Assembly: GCA_023105745.1 (NCBI GenBank)
Contig: JALGQZ010000018.1
Coordinates: 13,624,773 to 13,688,772, forward strand
Direction of reading: 5' to 3'
DNA length: 64,000 nucleotides
Source of the DNA: Austropuccinia psidii
Lineage: Eukaryota > Basidiomycota > Pucciniomycetes > Pucciniales > Sphaerophragmiaceae
Shown: positions 35,674 to 48,837 of the stretch, one piece after another
Layout of the letters: each line of letters starts with the position of its first letter
Position numbering within the stretch: position 1 is the first letter of the stretch
The notes under the pieces: model-generated
Told to the model about the DNA's origin: nothing
Database searches by the model: none
What the model saw: only the letters and a program-made list of their open reading frames with translations
Made by a program: the position numbers and the translations under genes

Positions 35674-35737
35674 GTCTGTTACCTTTCTGGGAGCTGCTTG
35701 AGGGGTTATAGCTGGCCCCTGATCTGGTTGAAGGCAT
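35435..35737 (-). pseudogene. Family A alternative N-terminal frame (MPSTRSG type)
   Basis: 100 codons from ATG 35737, beginning M-P-S-T-R-S-G-A, Ser/Gln/Thr-rich and low in complexity. It ends at a single TGA (35435-35437), after which the frame is open to 34085, making about 550 codons with one interruption. It overlaps the 35074-35673 frame. The long openness in two frames is unusual; this one could supply the initiator codon. Confidence 0.45.
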
Positions 35738-35755
35738 AATTATGGTTAAAAAGGC

Positions 35756-35995
35756 TTAAAATAGTAATTTTACGTCAAAAAACTTACTATTGGCCAAATC
35801 TTTGGCTTTCTGAAGAGTATTACTTATTTCCAGGTTGACTAATTCAGAAGAAATTGGCTCTGGTTGAATATTCTGAGTCACAATAATAGTACTATTATGA
35901 TCAGAATTAACAGTACTAGCAGGAATAATGCTGGTTACTGTTGAGGCTGTTTCAATGTTTTCTTGTCTTACCACGTTGTCAGACACTAAAATCAA
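35756..35995 (-). other. Small open frame in family A leader
   Basis: 79 codons without an ATG (it opens at a TTG), Ser/Thr/Ile-rich, not recognised. It follows TTGATTTTAG, which could be a 3' splice site, and holds a GTAAGT near 35790. It might be a spliced leader exon of gag or chance openness. Confidence 0.25.
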
Positions 35996-36189
35996 TGAAA
36001 AAAAACCAATTAATTAAGTAAAAAGAGGATATTTCAAAAAAGAAATTAAAATATAAGCCTCACTTATAATATTAAAAAAATTATTTTTTTATTGATTTTT
36101 TGAATCATAAGTATTTTTATATGTTTTTAAATTTTTCAATATAAGAAAAAAGGTTTAAAAAGAGTAAAAAAATATGTCACAGGTAAAAT
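35996..36189 (-). other. Family A untranslated leader
   Basis: Very A/T-rich, no frame or structure seen, between the primer-binding site and the first open frame. Confidence 0.5.
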
Positions 36190-36207
36190 ATCACGGCTCG
36201 GCCCCCA
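36190..36207 (-). other. Family A primer-binding site
   Basis: TGGGGGCCGAGCCGTGAT on the minus strand, separated from the 5' LTR by TT. It starts with TGG as tRNA-primed sites do. It differs from the family B site after TGGGGGCC. Confidence 0.6.
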
Positions 36208-36209
36208 AA

Positions 36210-38036
36210 TGTAAGGTGTGGATATGAAACTTTGATTAAAAATCAAGTACTTTTCCTGTCCTCAAAATTTGTATAAGGTAAAAATCAATGAAAAATAGTA
36301 AGAAATATTATTTTTGAGAGAAAACACGCCAAATTTATTGTTTATAACTTTCTTAGTATAAAAAAATAATATTCTAAATATTTATTGTTTTACCAACAAT
36401 AAAAATTTATCCAAAAAATACTCTACAAGAGATATTTAAGGCTACAAAAGAAATTTCTTCAAGAGCAATTTCAATTGGAATTAATTGAGCAAAGAACTCC
36501 AACCAATGAATTAAAGAACAAGGTCTTTGAAAAGAATATTAAAGAGAAAACACACCCAAAAGTGACCAGAGTGAATTTGGAAACAAAGTGACAAAGTTTA
36601 CAGTGATGAAAGATGCTTTAATTCACTTTTGGGGTGGCTCAGGGGTAAAAATGATCATAAAAGTTACAAACAATGATTATAATGATTTTTTCACGTGGTT
36701 GAAAGGTTTCAAATGACTTAATAAAGGTGGTTGTAATCTTTTATTGATTGGTTTAACAATGCTTAAACTAATTACAAAAGGAAAAGATTCTAACATGAAG
36801 AGAAAAGTGGGGCAAAGAAGACATTCTTTTATAGCCATCAATTTTCTTACTCCAAAAGTAAAACTTACTCTTGTCAGTCGTGAAAAACAGTCTGACAACA
36901 GAAAAGTCAATTATGGCATCATTGAACCCTGGTTTAAACCAAAAAAGGGCTGGTTTAAGCCATTTTTAGCCATTTTAGACCCTTAAATCAGCCATTACTA
37001 TCAAAATACCTGGTCTAGAGCCTTCAAAACACGTCAGAATGTGTTTAAGAGACGTAGAAACCAGTTAAGACTGTTTTTACTAGGATTTTTTTATCTTAAG
37101 GTTAGTTTTACCCTCTTGGCAACAGCTAAAACTACCCCAGTTGGGGTCAAAACCTCATCATCAATTGAGTCCACAGACCCTGTAGCTCAATTCCAGGCCA
37201 AAAGTAATGAACCTTTGCATGAATTTTGAAACCACACGCCTGGCAGCAAGGATTTTGGGGGTCTAGCTCCCCCTTAGAGGTGGAGTTCCTTTTCCCCCCC
37301 AAATTTAATCTTTCCAATTTATTTTTCCTTTAATTCCTCATCATGTATTATACTTATAATTTACATATGTAATTCAATTGAGTTGTACAGTTCAATACAG
37401 TAATAATTGATACCTCATATGTAAATCAAAGTTCACTTATGTAATACACGCGCACATTTTGACATTTCAATTGAATTCAATTGAAAATACTTTAATTCCT
37501 CATAGCTTCTAAAATATACACAACACCTCAATTTTAACACAATTTTTGGTGATTAACACTACATGTGATGTGAATTAAATTAAAGTTTTGAGGATTTTCA
37601 ATTTTCATACATAAAATACTAAAAACTTAATTTAAGCTTATTTAGAGTTGAGTTACAAAATTTTCACTCAGAGGTGACCCCACCTGATTTTTGATGATGA
37701 ATCCAATGGTGAAATAATTTTCATATGTTTATTTATTGGATAAAAACTTATAATAATTTTTATTTAACTTTTTTCCAAATTTATTTATTTTTTTACAATT
37801 TTGTTAAAAATTCATTTTTACTTAATTTTTTCAAGTACAAATGTAATTTTATAATTTCAAAATTTAATGTAATTTTATTTTTAAATTGTAATTAAATTTT
37901 CAATTTTGAATATAATTTTATATTTATATTTTCATTTTCATTTTAATAATATAAATAAATTTATTTTATTTGTATTTATATGTTAATTTTGTATTTGTGG
38001 TGTTTTGGGTATATGAAATTACCTCTAAGGCTCACA
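36210..38036 (-). repeat. Family A 5' LTR
   Basis: 1827 bp, the same length as the 3' LTR. It carries the TATA block in reverse at about 36826 and the same damaged palindrome (about 37163-37191, inserted C) as the 3' LTR. The damage therefore existed in the parent element. Confidence 0.95.
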
Positions 38037-38041
38037 AATAA

Positions 38042-38649
38042 GGTTAAAAATCCTTAAATACAGGTGTACATCCTTAATTGAGTCCTTGCAGATCCCAAAA
38101 GTTGGGTACCCTGGCTCTATTTAGTCTTTTTCCTTTGTCTCACCTTTCTGTATGGTTTTTTCCCTTTTATTCATTTAAAGCCATACTATTGCCTTAAATA
38201 ACTTTAAATTGAGCTCACACAGGATTCACATTCTGTATCAAAAATCCTTAGCCAATTCAATAAATTTACACAATACCTCAATTTTAACTACACTTTTGGC
38301 AAGTTTGCATAAAACTTATGCAACTTTAAATTCAAGCCTATTTAACCTTAAACTTAAAAAATGTTAAAAAAGCCAAACTTTTACTGTGAGAATATTAAAT
38401 CTTTTAATAGAATAAGAAATATCTATTTCTGGGTATAGCACCCTATGGGTCTACCCTAGGCTATTTTTGGTGTAGAATCCAAAAATGACATCATAATTAT
38501 AGCTTTTTTTATCCATAATGAAGTTATGCTTCTTTTTTGTTATTTTTTTGTTTGAAACTCAATTAATAAATCAGTTTTAGACTAAATAAACTGTATAAAA
38601 AGCTATTTGTGTCCCTATGGTAATGTCATACATATCTCACAGGCTCAAA
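38042..38649 (-). repeat. Family B 5' LTR, last part
   Basis: Aligns with about 11933-12528 (TTAATTGAGTC..GCAGATCCCAAAAGTT, then CCTATGG..ATACATATCTCACAGGCTCA). It ends in CAAA instead of CACA. The outer end of the B element. Confidence 0.75.
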
Positions 38650-39070
38650 CTTATTTGGCTTTTTTGTGGCCATAACGTCTGCAGTTTTTATGCTAGCTTA
38701 ATCTGGCTAGTACCATTAGATAGCCCTGATTGAGAGATTTAGTTTGAAAACCCAATTTTGGAGGGTTCTGCCTCTTTTTCTGGATTTTATATTGAAGGTG
38801 AGAATTAAGGTTATGCTTGGCCCTAGCTCTGAGCAGGAATAACTCTATCATTACTTTTCCTGTGGCTCTTGTAATTGTATGTTTGGAAATATGTGACTCT
38901 CCTCTTTCTTTTTATTCCCTTTATGATTTTTTTTGGCTCAGATCCCTTTTAGTGGGCATTTTTACTCTACCATTGATTTATGGTATTTTGGTTCCATGCT
39001 TGTGCTCTGGTTTAAGTCACAGGGTGACATATTGTAATTTAGTATCATATAGACTTAATCTAGGCTAATA
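38650..39070. repeat. Repeat family C, copy 1, right part
   Basis: Matches 54515-54900 in order: GGCTAGTACCATT, GATAGCCCTGATT, GCTTGTGCTCTGGTTT and AAGTCACAGG blocks. With 7680-8627 it rebuilds one C copy split by element B. Confidence 0.7.
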
Positions 39071-42000
39071 GCTATTCCTCTCTGCTACCATTTTTTCAGC
39101 CAAAATAACTTTTAATTTTAGTTACTATTGAAATAAGACCATAGTTTAACCAGCTCTTTAAGAAGCTTGGTAAGTTCTATTTCTTTCCCCTCCTTAAAAT
39201 AATGAAGAAAAAAATATCAAAAACAAATTATTGAATGAATTTTGAGAATTTGAATAGGATCCAATCAGTCTCTTAGAATACCTATACAATAATAATAAAG
39301 ATAAACAATCAATAAAAAAGGGTACTTTTAAGGCATAATAGCAATTTTATTATCCACATAGAAATATCTTTTTAATATCTTTCAAATTTTTTAACAGGGT
39401 ATTAGAACCTTTTTGATTTATTAATAGTTAGAAATATTCCAAATAAATTTCACCTTTTGTGATTTTTATACTTTTTAGCCTCATAGGTATCATTTTCTTA
39501 AGTATGCCACAAATATAATACTTTATTTTGCTTCATACTACTGTATATGATATTTTGAAATCTTCCAGATGGAATATCATGGCCAGTCTTGGGGACACAG
39601 GATTGAAATGAGGATGTAATTTAATATTTGGTTGAATTTCTCAATTTAAGTATGCTTCAAGAGTCTCTTGAGCTATGACACTTTAGCTTACAGGATATTT
39701 GAATATTTTCAGAAAAATACTCTATTGGTCAAAGCTCATATTTTTATCTACGGCGCTATAGTATTGTAATTGGAACCATCGGATAACTGTTATTAGGACG
39801 TTTAATTTCCGAATCAACTTGATAGGGCTTTCTGAGTATATCCTTAAGCTGTAAGAGATATTTATATTACTATTTAGGTTAACCACATTCTTCGAACTAG
39901 AATAACCTTAATTTTTTTATCCAATTTGAATAAGAACATTATATCCTGGTAATATGGCTTTGCCTATCCCAGGTTATTTTTTGGTATTAGAAGCTTCATT
40001 ATAGAATTTTCTCACCATTATTTGTTATTTTTGATGTTTTCATGGCGGTGCTCTGGATGTGAGTCACAGGTTTATCATTTGAATTTAATCGCAAGAAGTG
40101 GTGCGATATAATAAAAAATACTGATTATGATTAGAGAAATATTCTTCAATCCTTAATAAGACTGGCTTTGGATACTGAATATCCCATTACATTCATTCAT
40201 TTTCATTCACCAAGAATAAGCTCAATTTCTCAATCAGTTGAAAGTCAAAAACTTCCTTATGGCGCAAATATGATGCTGACTTAAGATATTATTTGAGGAA
40301 TTTGATTTAAATAAATTGAAAGCAATTTAGCCTCTAATACTTAGGAAACACATATTATGATACAAAATCAATTGATAGAGACAAATTATTAATCATTAAA
40401 ATAACTATGAGACACTTCTTTGAGTCCTACAGACCCTCCTCATCAGTATTCAATCTTTTGTCAATGTAAATGAGTACCAGAGATATTCATAATATATTTG
40501 TTCTTCCATAGGAGGTAGTCTATCAATAAAGCTTATGCTATGGTTTTTTTATTCACAGAGCTATGATCCAGAAATCTCTAGTTATCAAAATAATAATTTG
40601 AAAAATGTTGGCTTATTATGTAAAAAAATTCAGAAGATAACCCATATGCATTATTATGAATTTTAATTCATCTTTAAATTAAAATATTCCTCTCCTCATT
40701 ATTTCTTTTTACTGATACGTATTTTTTAATTTGAAATCACAAAATATAGTCAATTATGAAAATTCAAACTTATGTAAAGTTAATCCACCAATTGTAAAAA
40801 TGACCCAAGATATAAGCTTATAGTATAATGAAAATATATTAAATATTATTAAAAGGAATTATTACTATTTTTTGACAGATAATTTGGTTTATGGTGATTT
40901 TTTAAAAGGGCTTTACTCATAAATACCATTGTAGTTATTCTACTGAGAGAATTAGGAATAACAATAATTCTTTCATAAAGAATATTATTGAGCTCATTAT
41001 CATTATGATTTAACAATTTCTATAAAAAAGGTTTTTCATAACATATATTCTCAATTTTCATTACTTTTCCTTAAAGCTTCAACATATATGCATATTTTAA
41101 TTATGATATTCGCACTTTCTATTTCTGATAAAGGAGTGCTCATTTTAGGTGCTTATGAAGTGAATTGATGTATTTCTTATAGCTCCTCTTTTGGCTTAGA
41201 TCCATTGATAAATTATTAAGTCTAAGATTAATTCTTCTTTTTATCCTTTTATGGGTGAAAAACCCTATAATTTTCTATACAGTGTGGAAAGATTAATTTT
41301 ACTCCATGTTAGAAGTTTGAGGTGTGGAAGCCTGATGCTAGCTCCTAGGTAGCTTTGAAATATATATTATTCTTTTGTTTTTTATTCTATCTGCCTCTGA
41401 CCATTTTACAATGAACTGTTTTGTATTTAGGGCTCTAGGTAAATATGGACCCTTTACGTCTAAAAAGAATGGAAATAAATATTTTAAACCCATCTTTTAT
41501 TAGATTTTGAATTAAAGATACGAAAATTGGTTCAAATTTTAGGCCTCAATTATAAATACAAAATTTTTTCCAGCTTTACATAAGCTTGATGAATTATTAT
41601 GAATCTTTACATAATCAAATATTAGCCAGTTCTTAATAACCTTTAGCCTTTTTTAAGAAACGCTAATGACTCAATAGATTTTTTTTGTAAAAGATAAAAA
41701 CTCCTGTAGTTCTACTATCAAATTTATAAGCCGAGTCAAATCAAATCATTAACCATTTGAGGAGTAATCAACCTTTTTTGAAACTAAAAAGGGTAAAAAT
41801 AATAGCATTGTAGAAGAATATTAATCATGAGCCTCTCACACAAAATGCAAGATTTTTATAATTATAACAAGATTTATTTTGAATAACCAGAGTGTTAATT
41901 ATTATGAAATATATGAATTCGATGACCTTAATGAGTATTATTAATGATCTCTGGGCATTTTACTTATATCATTATTGAAAAGATTCTATATCGAATTTAG

Positions 42001-45000
42001 TTGAATTCTTTTATTCATATTCCGACCTAAATATCATCAATCAATAGAAATCAGGTATTTTACAGAAATAAATTATCATGATATTATGTTTCTATAAAAC
42101 TCTTACTTGAAAAATGCCAATGGCCGGACTTTTATCAAAATAAATTCAATACCAGCTATTGTGCTTATTTCTCCTTCCTGAGAGATTTCATTTCTTATTT
42201 ATTGCTTTTTTATAATCATTATTTATCATTATGCACTAGTTTTAGCTACCTGAATAGCTAAAAAAAAAATTACTAGGTTTCAAATTCTAAAATTCATACT
42301 TAAGTGAGTATATTTGTATGGAGATAAAATGAAAAATTTCCCTTTTTTCTTTTATAATTATTAGAGAATTTTACTACAAATACTTTTGTGATTAATCCTA
42401 GACATATTATATTGAATTAGTATTCTTTAAGCCAGAAATCACTATGATTTCTTATTAGCTCTCAGTCTCATTCACAAAATTATGACAAACATCAGCCTCT
42501 ATCTTTTAATCTCTTTTCTTTGGGTATCAAAGTCTCAGAATGAAAAATTCATATTTCCTTCAATTTAAATTTTCATATTACAATAGAGCTTACAATATAT
42601 AATTTCTCAATACTACCTTCCTCACTTAGAAAAAAACATACTTATAAATTTGAAGATTTTCATCCAATACGTTTTGAACAAATCATCATATTTTCGGGTC
42701 TGATGACTTATTATTACATTTTCTATCCATGAAGACTAATGAAAAACATGATTTAATCAAGCTTATGAGCTTAAATTCTTAAATTAATAAGCCTTCATAA
42801 TGAAGCAATTGGTGTTCTTTTTTAAGAACCTAATTGGATAATAATAGGAATATTTCTTGAGCTATTTTATCAGGAATCGGTGGCGTTTGTTTCTCTTCCT
42901 AGTCATCAATAATAACCAGAAATATGTTAGTTTATTTCATTATTGATAAATTATTGATGAATATATGATCCCAAAAATCTCAGCTCTATTGATTTCGTTA
43001 GGTTCTATATCTTTCTCCATTTTATTTTTTGAAAACTAATTTGAAAATATCTTTTGGAGCTATATTCCTATATAGTAAACTAAGATATTAATTTTTCTGA
43101 AATCATTCATTTCTTAGAAACACTAGTGCAACTAGAAATATTTGATTATTTTTTCTTAAATAAATATTAATTTTCGAGCTTATTATGTGAGTGAAAGTAA
43201 AAGATATAGTCTTAGGAAAATTACAGCTTGAATATCAGAATTAGACTTTATCTATCATAGATAAACTCAACAGTGAAATACTATCAATTATTGCTAGTTA
43301 AGGTTCAGTGTCTAATTCAAATCTTTCCTTTAATCACAGGAGCTGCTTACTCAAAGAGAATAATTATTCTATAGCTTATCAATTTTCTTTCTAATTTACA
43401 CATAAATAATTATAAATGAATACTCGATAGGTTATTATAAATTATTTTTGGTCTCATTTAAATAGGCTGGAATCTTTCTACATCTATATTTGTACTTCCA
43501 AGCCTCTTTATATTACTAACAATGAGCCAAGAAAGAAAATTGAAGCTTGAGGTATATCTTTGCAGACCTATATATTTCTCAAATAATCTTTGACCCAGAA
43601 GCTCATTTCTCAAGGAAAATTATTCTACAAGTCAAGAATACCTTCAGGTGAAGAATACTGTGTGCAAATTACACTTCAAAATCCACAATATTTATTTCTT
43701 AATCCTTCCCCCAGGGGGGAAACTTCAAAGAAGCGGGGTCCCTCAAAGGAAAAATCTCTTTAAGAGTTTTTTTATATCTCTTCACCAGTCTAAAAGGTAA
43801 CTTCACATTATCATTCTCTCATTCCCAATGGGTTTCACTTTCAGTTTACCATATTCATCTAATTTTTTCAACAGAAAATGGTACCAAAACACTTTCCAGT
43901 TTCTTTCAAGCTTTTAAATTATTGAAGCATAAGATTTAAGTTCTTATGTTATTAATTTCGAAGTCAAAAACTAAATATCAGTCCCCTATTGTTGATTATG
44001 GGCTCCTGTAACCCATTTCCTATTTTTAATTTACAGATTCAAAAATCCATTTATTCTTTAGAATAGTTTCTCGCCTTTTGAATGAAGATTTACAATATAG
44101 ATTAGTCTTGTTCAATATACGACAATACCTAAATCAGAGTAAATGTTTTGGTGATTTTATTCCAGATTCTTTATAATATTTAAGAAATTATTCCTATCTA
44201 ATAATTTATTTATCTCTTTTATGAAAATTTCAGAGAAATCATTAAGGCTTTTAAGTCCTTATTTAATCCATCTTAGTATTCCAGTTCCAAGCCATATAAC
44301 AAAAATAAGCCATCAGTTTGAAGCTTATAATCTTCAAAGAAGAATTATTCAGAACCCAAAATTATATGAATATTTTTAAATGAGGGCGAATTTGATTTTT
44401 CTTTTTCCTTTTTAAAATTTAATCATTAATCAGATGATTGTAGTAATTTTTGAGCTATTCTATATATCTCTTATATCAATCAAAACACATTATAGCTTCT
44501 TTCTCTACCTGACGGTGGGGCTTTTAGCCATTATATATGAGCTATTTTTGAGTCTAAGTTGTTCTTCGTGTCTTAGAAGGCTTCAAAACCTTTTCATATT
44601 ATCTTATTAGTTTTTTTGTCTTTCACAGGGTGTAAAATATTATATATTTTTCTCTCTCTCAGAGCTCCATAGTAAATAGTTATTGGATTTCTTACAGTGT
44701 GATTTCTTCCGAAAATTCTCCACAATATCCACTTTATTTAATTTATTTAACCATTTCTTTAATCAATAATATGCTAAACAGAACTATAACGCACATCCTT
44801 TTAGGTCTATAGCTCACGATTAAATCAAGCAATATGAAATCGGTAATAACTATTGTTCAATTCCCCTTTTTCGTGGAGAAAATTTGGGTCCTTTTTGTAT
44901 CTTGATTCTTGGGCAAAAAGGGTGATAAATGATAATAATTCTTATTTTTTTATAATTCTCTGACCCCTTCAACTTAATATTTCCAATTGTAGCTATATTT

Positions 45001-46345
45001 AATACCTTGAAATATTGTTTGAGGCTCTGCATATATTTTCTCATACTCTAGGATTTTTGGAGAAGTTTGCTTTTCAGAATATTAAGGAAATTGGCATTTC
45101 TATAAATATTACAAACCATATTAATTATTTATTATGTTCTTTATATTTTTAAGTTTCCTCTGGATTAAAAAAATACTTATTGAGAAGGTTTTTAACAAAT
45201 TATGTCACTTTATTACATTTGTTAATTTTCTTAAGGGAAGCTCTATTCATACATCATTTGGTTTCTGAATTTCCCAATCCAAAATCTATAATTAATATTC
45301 TCCATAATAGTAACTAGCCTGTATTTCTTAAAATATATCACAATAGATATTAGTGGCACTTAATTAAATCTTTCATCAAAAAATAGATATTATGGAAAGG
45401 ATTCACCCATTTACTCCTCACTTAAATTGATATATATTGAATCCAATAGCGTTGTCAGTATGGATTAGTGAGTGACTATTTAATATAAGCCATCCAATTC
45501 TTTCATAATTCTCAATAAACTCTTGAATTATTCAAAAACCAGGTTTTTATCACAAATAATGCCAATTTATCTTACTATGATTTTGAATTCCTTGCCAGTC
45601 TTCTAATAATAAATCGGTAATAAATAGAAAGACTTAATATATACCTTCATTCATGGATTTGGGTTATAAGAAAATTGCAAAAAATATTTTTCATCTATTC
45701 CAAGTCACAGTCAAGAAATCAAATTTCAAAAGCTTTTGGCTCTTCATGGCAATACTGAACTTGTGCAATAATAATATGAAACAGAATAAATAATCATCAA
45801 AATAAATTACCCTTAATTATTTTCCATTACATATCTAATGTAGCTCATTGATATGTGATTCTGAATTAAATCTGCCTAACTTATGATACGCCAGATTTAT
45901 ATTTACTTAATAAGGATAAATCAGCTCATATGCACCTCAATATTTCAGCTGGAAGGAAAAAAATGCCCACCAAATATTCATCTCCAATCATGGGGGATAT
46001 TATACAAAACATTTAAGTGGGGAATATCTGGTGGCACTGATTATATCCCTTCAGAAAAAAGGATTAGATCTTATAAAATCCCAAAAGAACCAAATATCTT
46101 CAATTAGTGTTATCAATATCTTTCTTTTGTACTGGCATAAAAATTCTTCAATAATATATTGTGAAATTGAGTCATTTTTAAATATTTACTCTCTTTACTC
46201 TCAGACTTACAGGCTTATAATATTTTATTTCCAGATGATTAGTAGTCTAAATATCCCATTTTTCAACAATTAAGCTAAATTGAATCTTTCTCAAATATAT
46301 ATTGCGAAGATATATCTAGAAAATACTAATCCTCAACGAAACTCA
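39071..46345. other. Old AT-rich region without recognised genes
   Basis: No frame longer than about 80 codons and no LTR ends or arrays that I can defend. A GGAAAGATTAATTTT..CTAGCTCCT patch (41286-41352) resembles part of the family A LTR and may be an ancient LTR relic. A GC-rich hairpin-like TTCCCCC-AG-GGGGGAA lies at 43706-43721. CpG is less scarce here than in the LTR blocks. Confidence 0.45.
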
Positions 46346-46975
46346 ATATGCCTTGTTAAATTTAGGAAAGTTTTTCAAGACTTTCTGGAGAACTTTGACT
46401 ATTAATACAATCAAACTAAAAATCAATTATTCCCCCAAACCCTTCCACTAATTTTGAGAAACATCAACTCATGAGAGAAAATTACAAATCATATAAGCCC
46501 TAATATTCTTGATTAAAAAAGGCTTATTAGTCTTATTTTTCAATAGCCACATGAACCTTTATTCCTTTTAATTATATTTAGTTTTTTTATTTTTCATCCA
46601 AGATGGACCCACTAACAATTCATAGGTAATTATTTTTTGAGATAACTCTTGTACATCTTATTGATATGCCTTGGTAAATTAAGAAAAGGTTTCTAAGACC
46701 TTCTTAAGACTTTCAACTATTAATACAATCAAATTAAAACTCAATTATTCCCCCAAACCCTTCCACTTATTCTTATAAACATCAATTCATGAGAGCAAAT
46801 TACAAATAATATAAAATCTAATAATATTGATTAAAACAAGCTGATTAGTCTCATTTTTCCATGGCCACAGGAAAGTTTAGTTTTTTCAATTAAATTTAAT
46901 TTGTTATTTTTCATCCAAGAAGAACACACTAAAAATTTATAGGCCATGAGTTTTTGAGAGAAATCTTGTAAATAT
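46346..46975. repeat. Diverged direct duplication, period about 318 bp
   Basis: 46346-46663 and 46664-46975 align in order: ATATGCCTTG.TAAATT, ACTATTAATACAATCAAA, TTATTCCCCCAAACCCTTCC, CATGAGAG..AAATTACAAAT and TTTTTCATCCAAGA blocks. Substitutions are frequent, so it is old. No coding frame. Confidence 0.75.
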
Positions 46976-48837
46976 TGTTCCAAAACAATTATCTCACTCT
47001 AACCCTCAGATTTTTCTTCAAGAAATTACAGCCCTACACATCTGAAGGTTACTCTTTTTGTGAGTCTTGACATCATAAGAATAAAGAAAGAGTCACAGTA
47101 CTGATAAACATGAGTTCAGTGAATCTTTCCATTGGCCAGCTTTTTTACAATGAAAAGGGATTATTAGATCAGGGATGGAAGCTCCTGATGATTTTCAAGC
47201 ATTTTACTTTACCTCAAATCAGAAATTTACCCCTCTCTGTCTTGGTAAATTCACTATAAGGGAGAAAATGGGTATATACCTACCTCAAGTGTGTTAGTGG
47301 ATATCACTAAGACTACTTCCGTTAATCTTATTTTTGGTATTAAATTTTTACAGAACTCTAATTTATTTTCATGGGAAAATAAGCTGTAACAAAATCCAAA
47401 GGCTTAAAATTTTCTGTTGTGAGATTGAAAGCTTATTCCTCTTATTTGATTCATATTTTGAGCTTCAGTTTAATTTCTTGCATCTATATGATGAAATTTA
47501 TCCCCATGAAACCTTCCTTTTTAATCCTCATTATTCCTGTCCTAGCTTTGGTCCCTTCTTTTGAAGAATGTCTTCCCTGTACCATTAGCTTTGATCCTAA
47601 TTGCATCTAGATTTTCTGTCTGTATAAGATATTTGATTGAAGTAAAATAAAATTGAATTATTTTTTCCATTATTTTTTTTAATTAAAGTACTTATATTTA
47701 TTCATTCTTTTTCTTATCCCTTGCCCATTCCTTTGATATTAAAACTAATGCATACTTACCATGTGTAAATTACGTTTCCTTTCATGGTAGGAAGGCTAAA
47801 TACAAGTATATCCTCCCTTTTCTGAATATTATGTTATATTTCTTAATAAATATTTAATACTACATGAATTCATATCCCAGATGTAAAACCATCAGGCATC
47901 CATTTTTTTAGAAATAATCCTGGAATGTGTTTAAAGAAGGATCTCACTAGCCTCTTTGTTTACATACTTGGGAAATACTGTGGTATACAGTCCTAAAGAT
48001 TCAGGTTTGTTAAATTTGGAATTTTTTAAGAATCCTCCTTCCAAATGTATCACAAGTTCCATATTTCCCCTTGTCACTTGGGAAAGAAAGTCTTCCCAGA
48101 GCCCTGAAGACATTACCCCCAGTCTTTAGCTGTCTAATACTTTCTGGAGAGTGAAAAAGGTATTTTGTAGTCAAGAAATTATGTCTCCACATTGTTATAA
48201 AGGGTAAAAATCTCCTATTAATGAAACTCTCTTGTTCTGAATACCACACAAAACCAAAAAATCCACTATTACCAATTTTTTCAGGCTAAGGATGGGTCTA
48301 GTTCAATTATTTGATTTGAATTCAATTTTTGGCCTGTAGATTTGTCATTTTACATAGAAATTGGAATCCCATGACAGCCCTCTTTCTATCACCTTATAGC
48401 TTCCTGCCATTTAGTCTATTCTTTTATGGAGCTCTTTTTGGTGCGATCTGTGGTAAGGAAGTTCTTGAGAAGGGATCACAGGTAAACCATTTTGACTTTC
48501 TCAAATAATCCTGTAATTAAGGGCTATAATTCATATTGCCTTTCCCTTTTAATATAAAAAATATCTTCTTTAATAGCCCAAAGATAAATATTTAAGAATT
48601 ATTTTTGGCTTTAAAGCTAGAGAAAAACTTTGATCAGTCTCTATTTTACTTGCTAAATATTCAGATTAATAATATACAGTAGTTATATACAAGATAATTT
48701 TTACCCTTTGAAATGGTTTCCAGAAATAGTCATACAGCTTCTTTCTTCAGAAACAGTATTGGATGATTGAGTAAATATAATATTTTTAAATATAATAACA
48801 ATTTTTATTTAAACTGTTTTAGTCCGATTTAAGGCTT
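46976..48837. other. Intergenic region, weak open frames only
   Basis: Two overlapping minus-strand frames (47931-48113 and 48010-48249) share bases but match nothing I recognise. Composition is slightly less A/T-rich than the flanks. No promoter, splice or repeat signals stand out. Confidence 0.35.

Larger units (their letters stand above)
27963..38036 (-). mobile_element. Full-length Ty3 family A element (chromovirus type)
   Basis: 10,074 bp on the minus strand: two 1827-bp LTRs with TG..CA ends, primer-binding site, gag, protease, RT/RNase H, integrase with chromodomain, polypurine tract, and perfect target duplication AATAA (27958-27962 and 38037-38041). The empty site (GTTTAAATAAGG) is in the family B 3' LTR near 11927. 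The LTRs differ at about two dozen positions in their first 330 bases, so the insertion is not recent. The coding frame is near-complete but has several stops and at least one frameshift. Confidence 0.95.
8628..38649 (-). mobile_element. Ty3 family B retrotransposon, about 30 kb with nested insertions
   Basis: Minus-strand element. The 3' LTR is at 8628-12528, pol at about 12775-15751, gag and protease at 15752-17344 (repeated at 21371-23494), a primer-binding site next to 17792, and the 5' LTR is in pieces ending at 38649. Flanks are TTTAT (8623-8627) and CTTAT (38650-38654), a 5-bp target duplication with one mismatch. The uninterrupted repeat C copy near 54515 supplies the empty site. Removing the nested insertions gives LTRs of about 2.1 kb each. 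The length comes from nested elements and a tandem duplication. Confidence 0.8.

Noticed and set aside
38817..39068. 83-codon frame in repeat C
   Set aside because: Not open in the second copy in the same way, and no recognisable domain.
43706..43721. TTCCCCC-AG-GGGGGAA as a terminator or regulatory hairpin
   Set aside because: A single short GC palindrome in old sequence with no adjacent gene.
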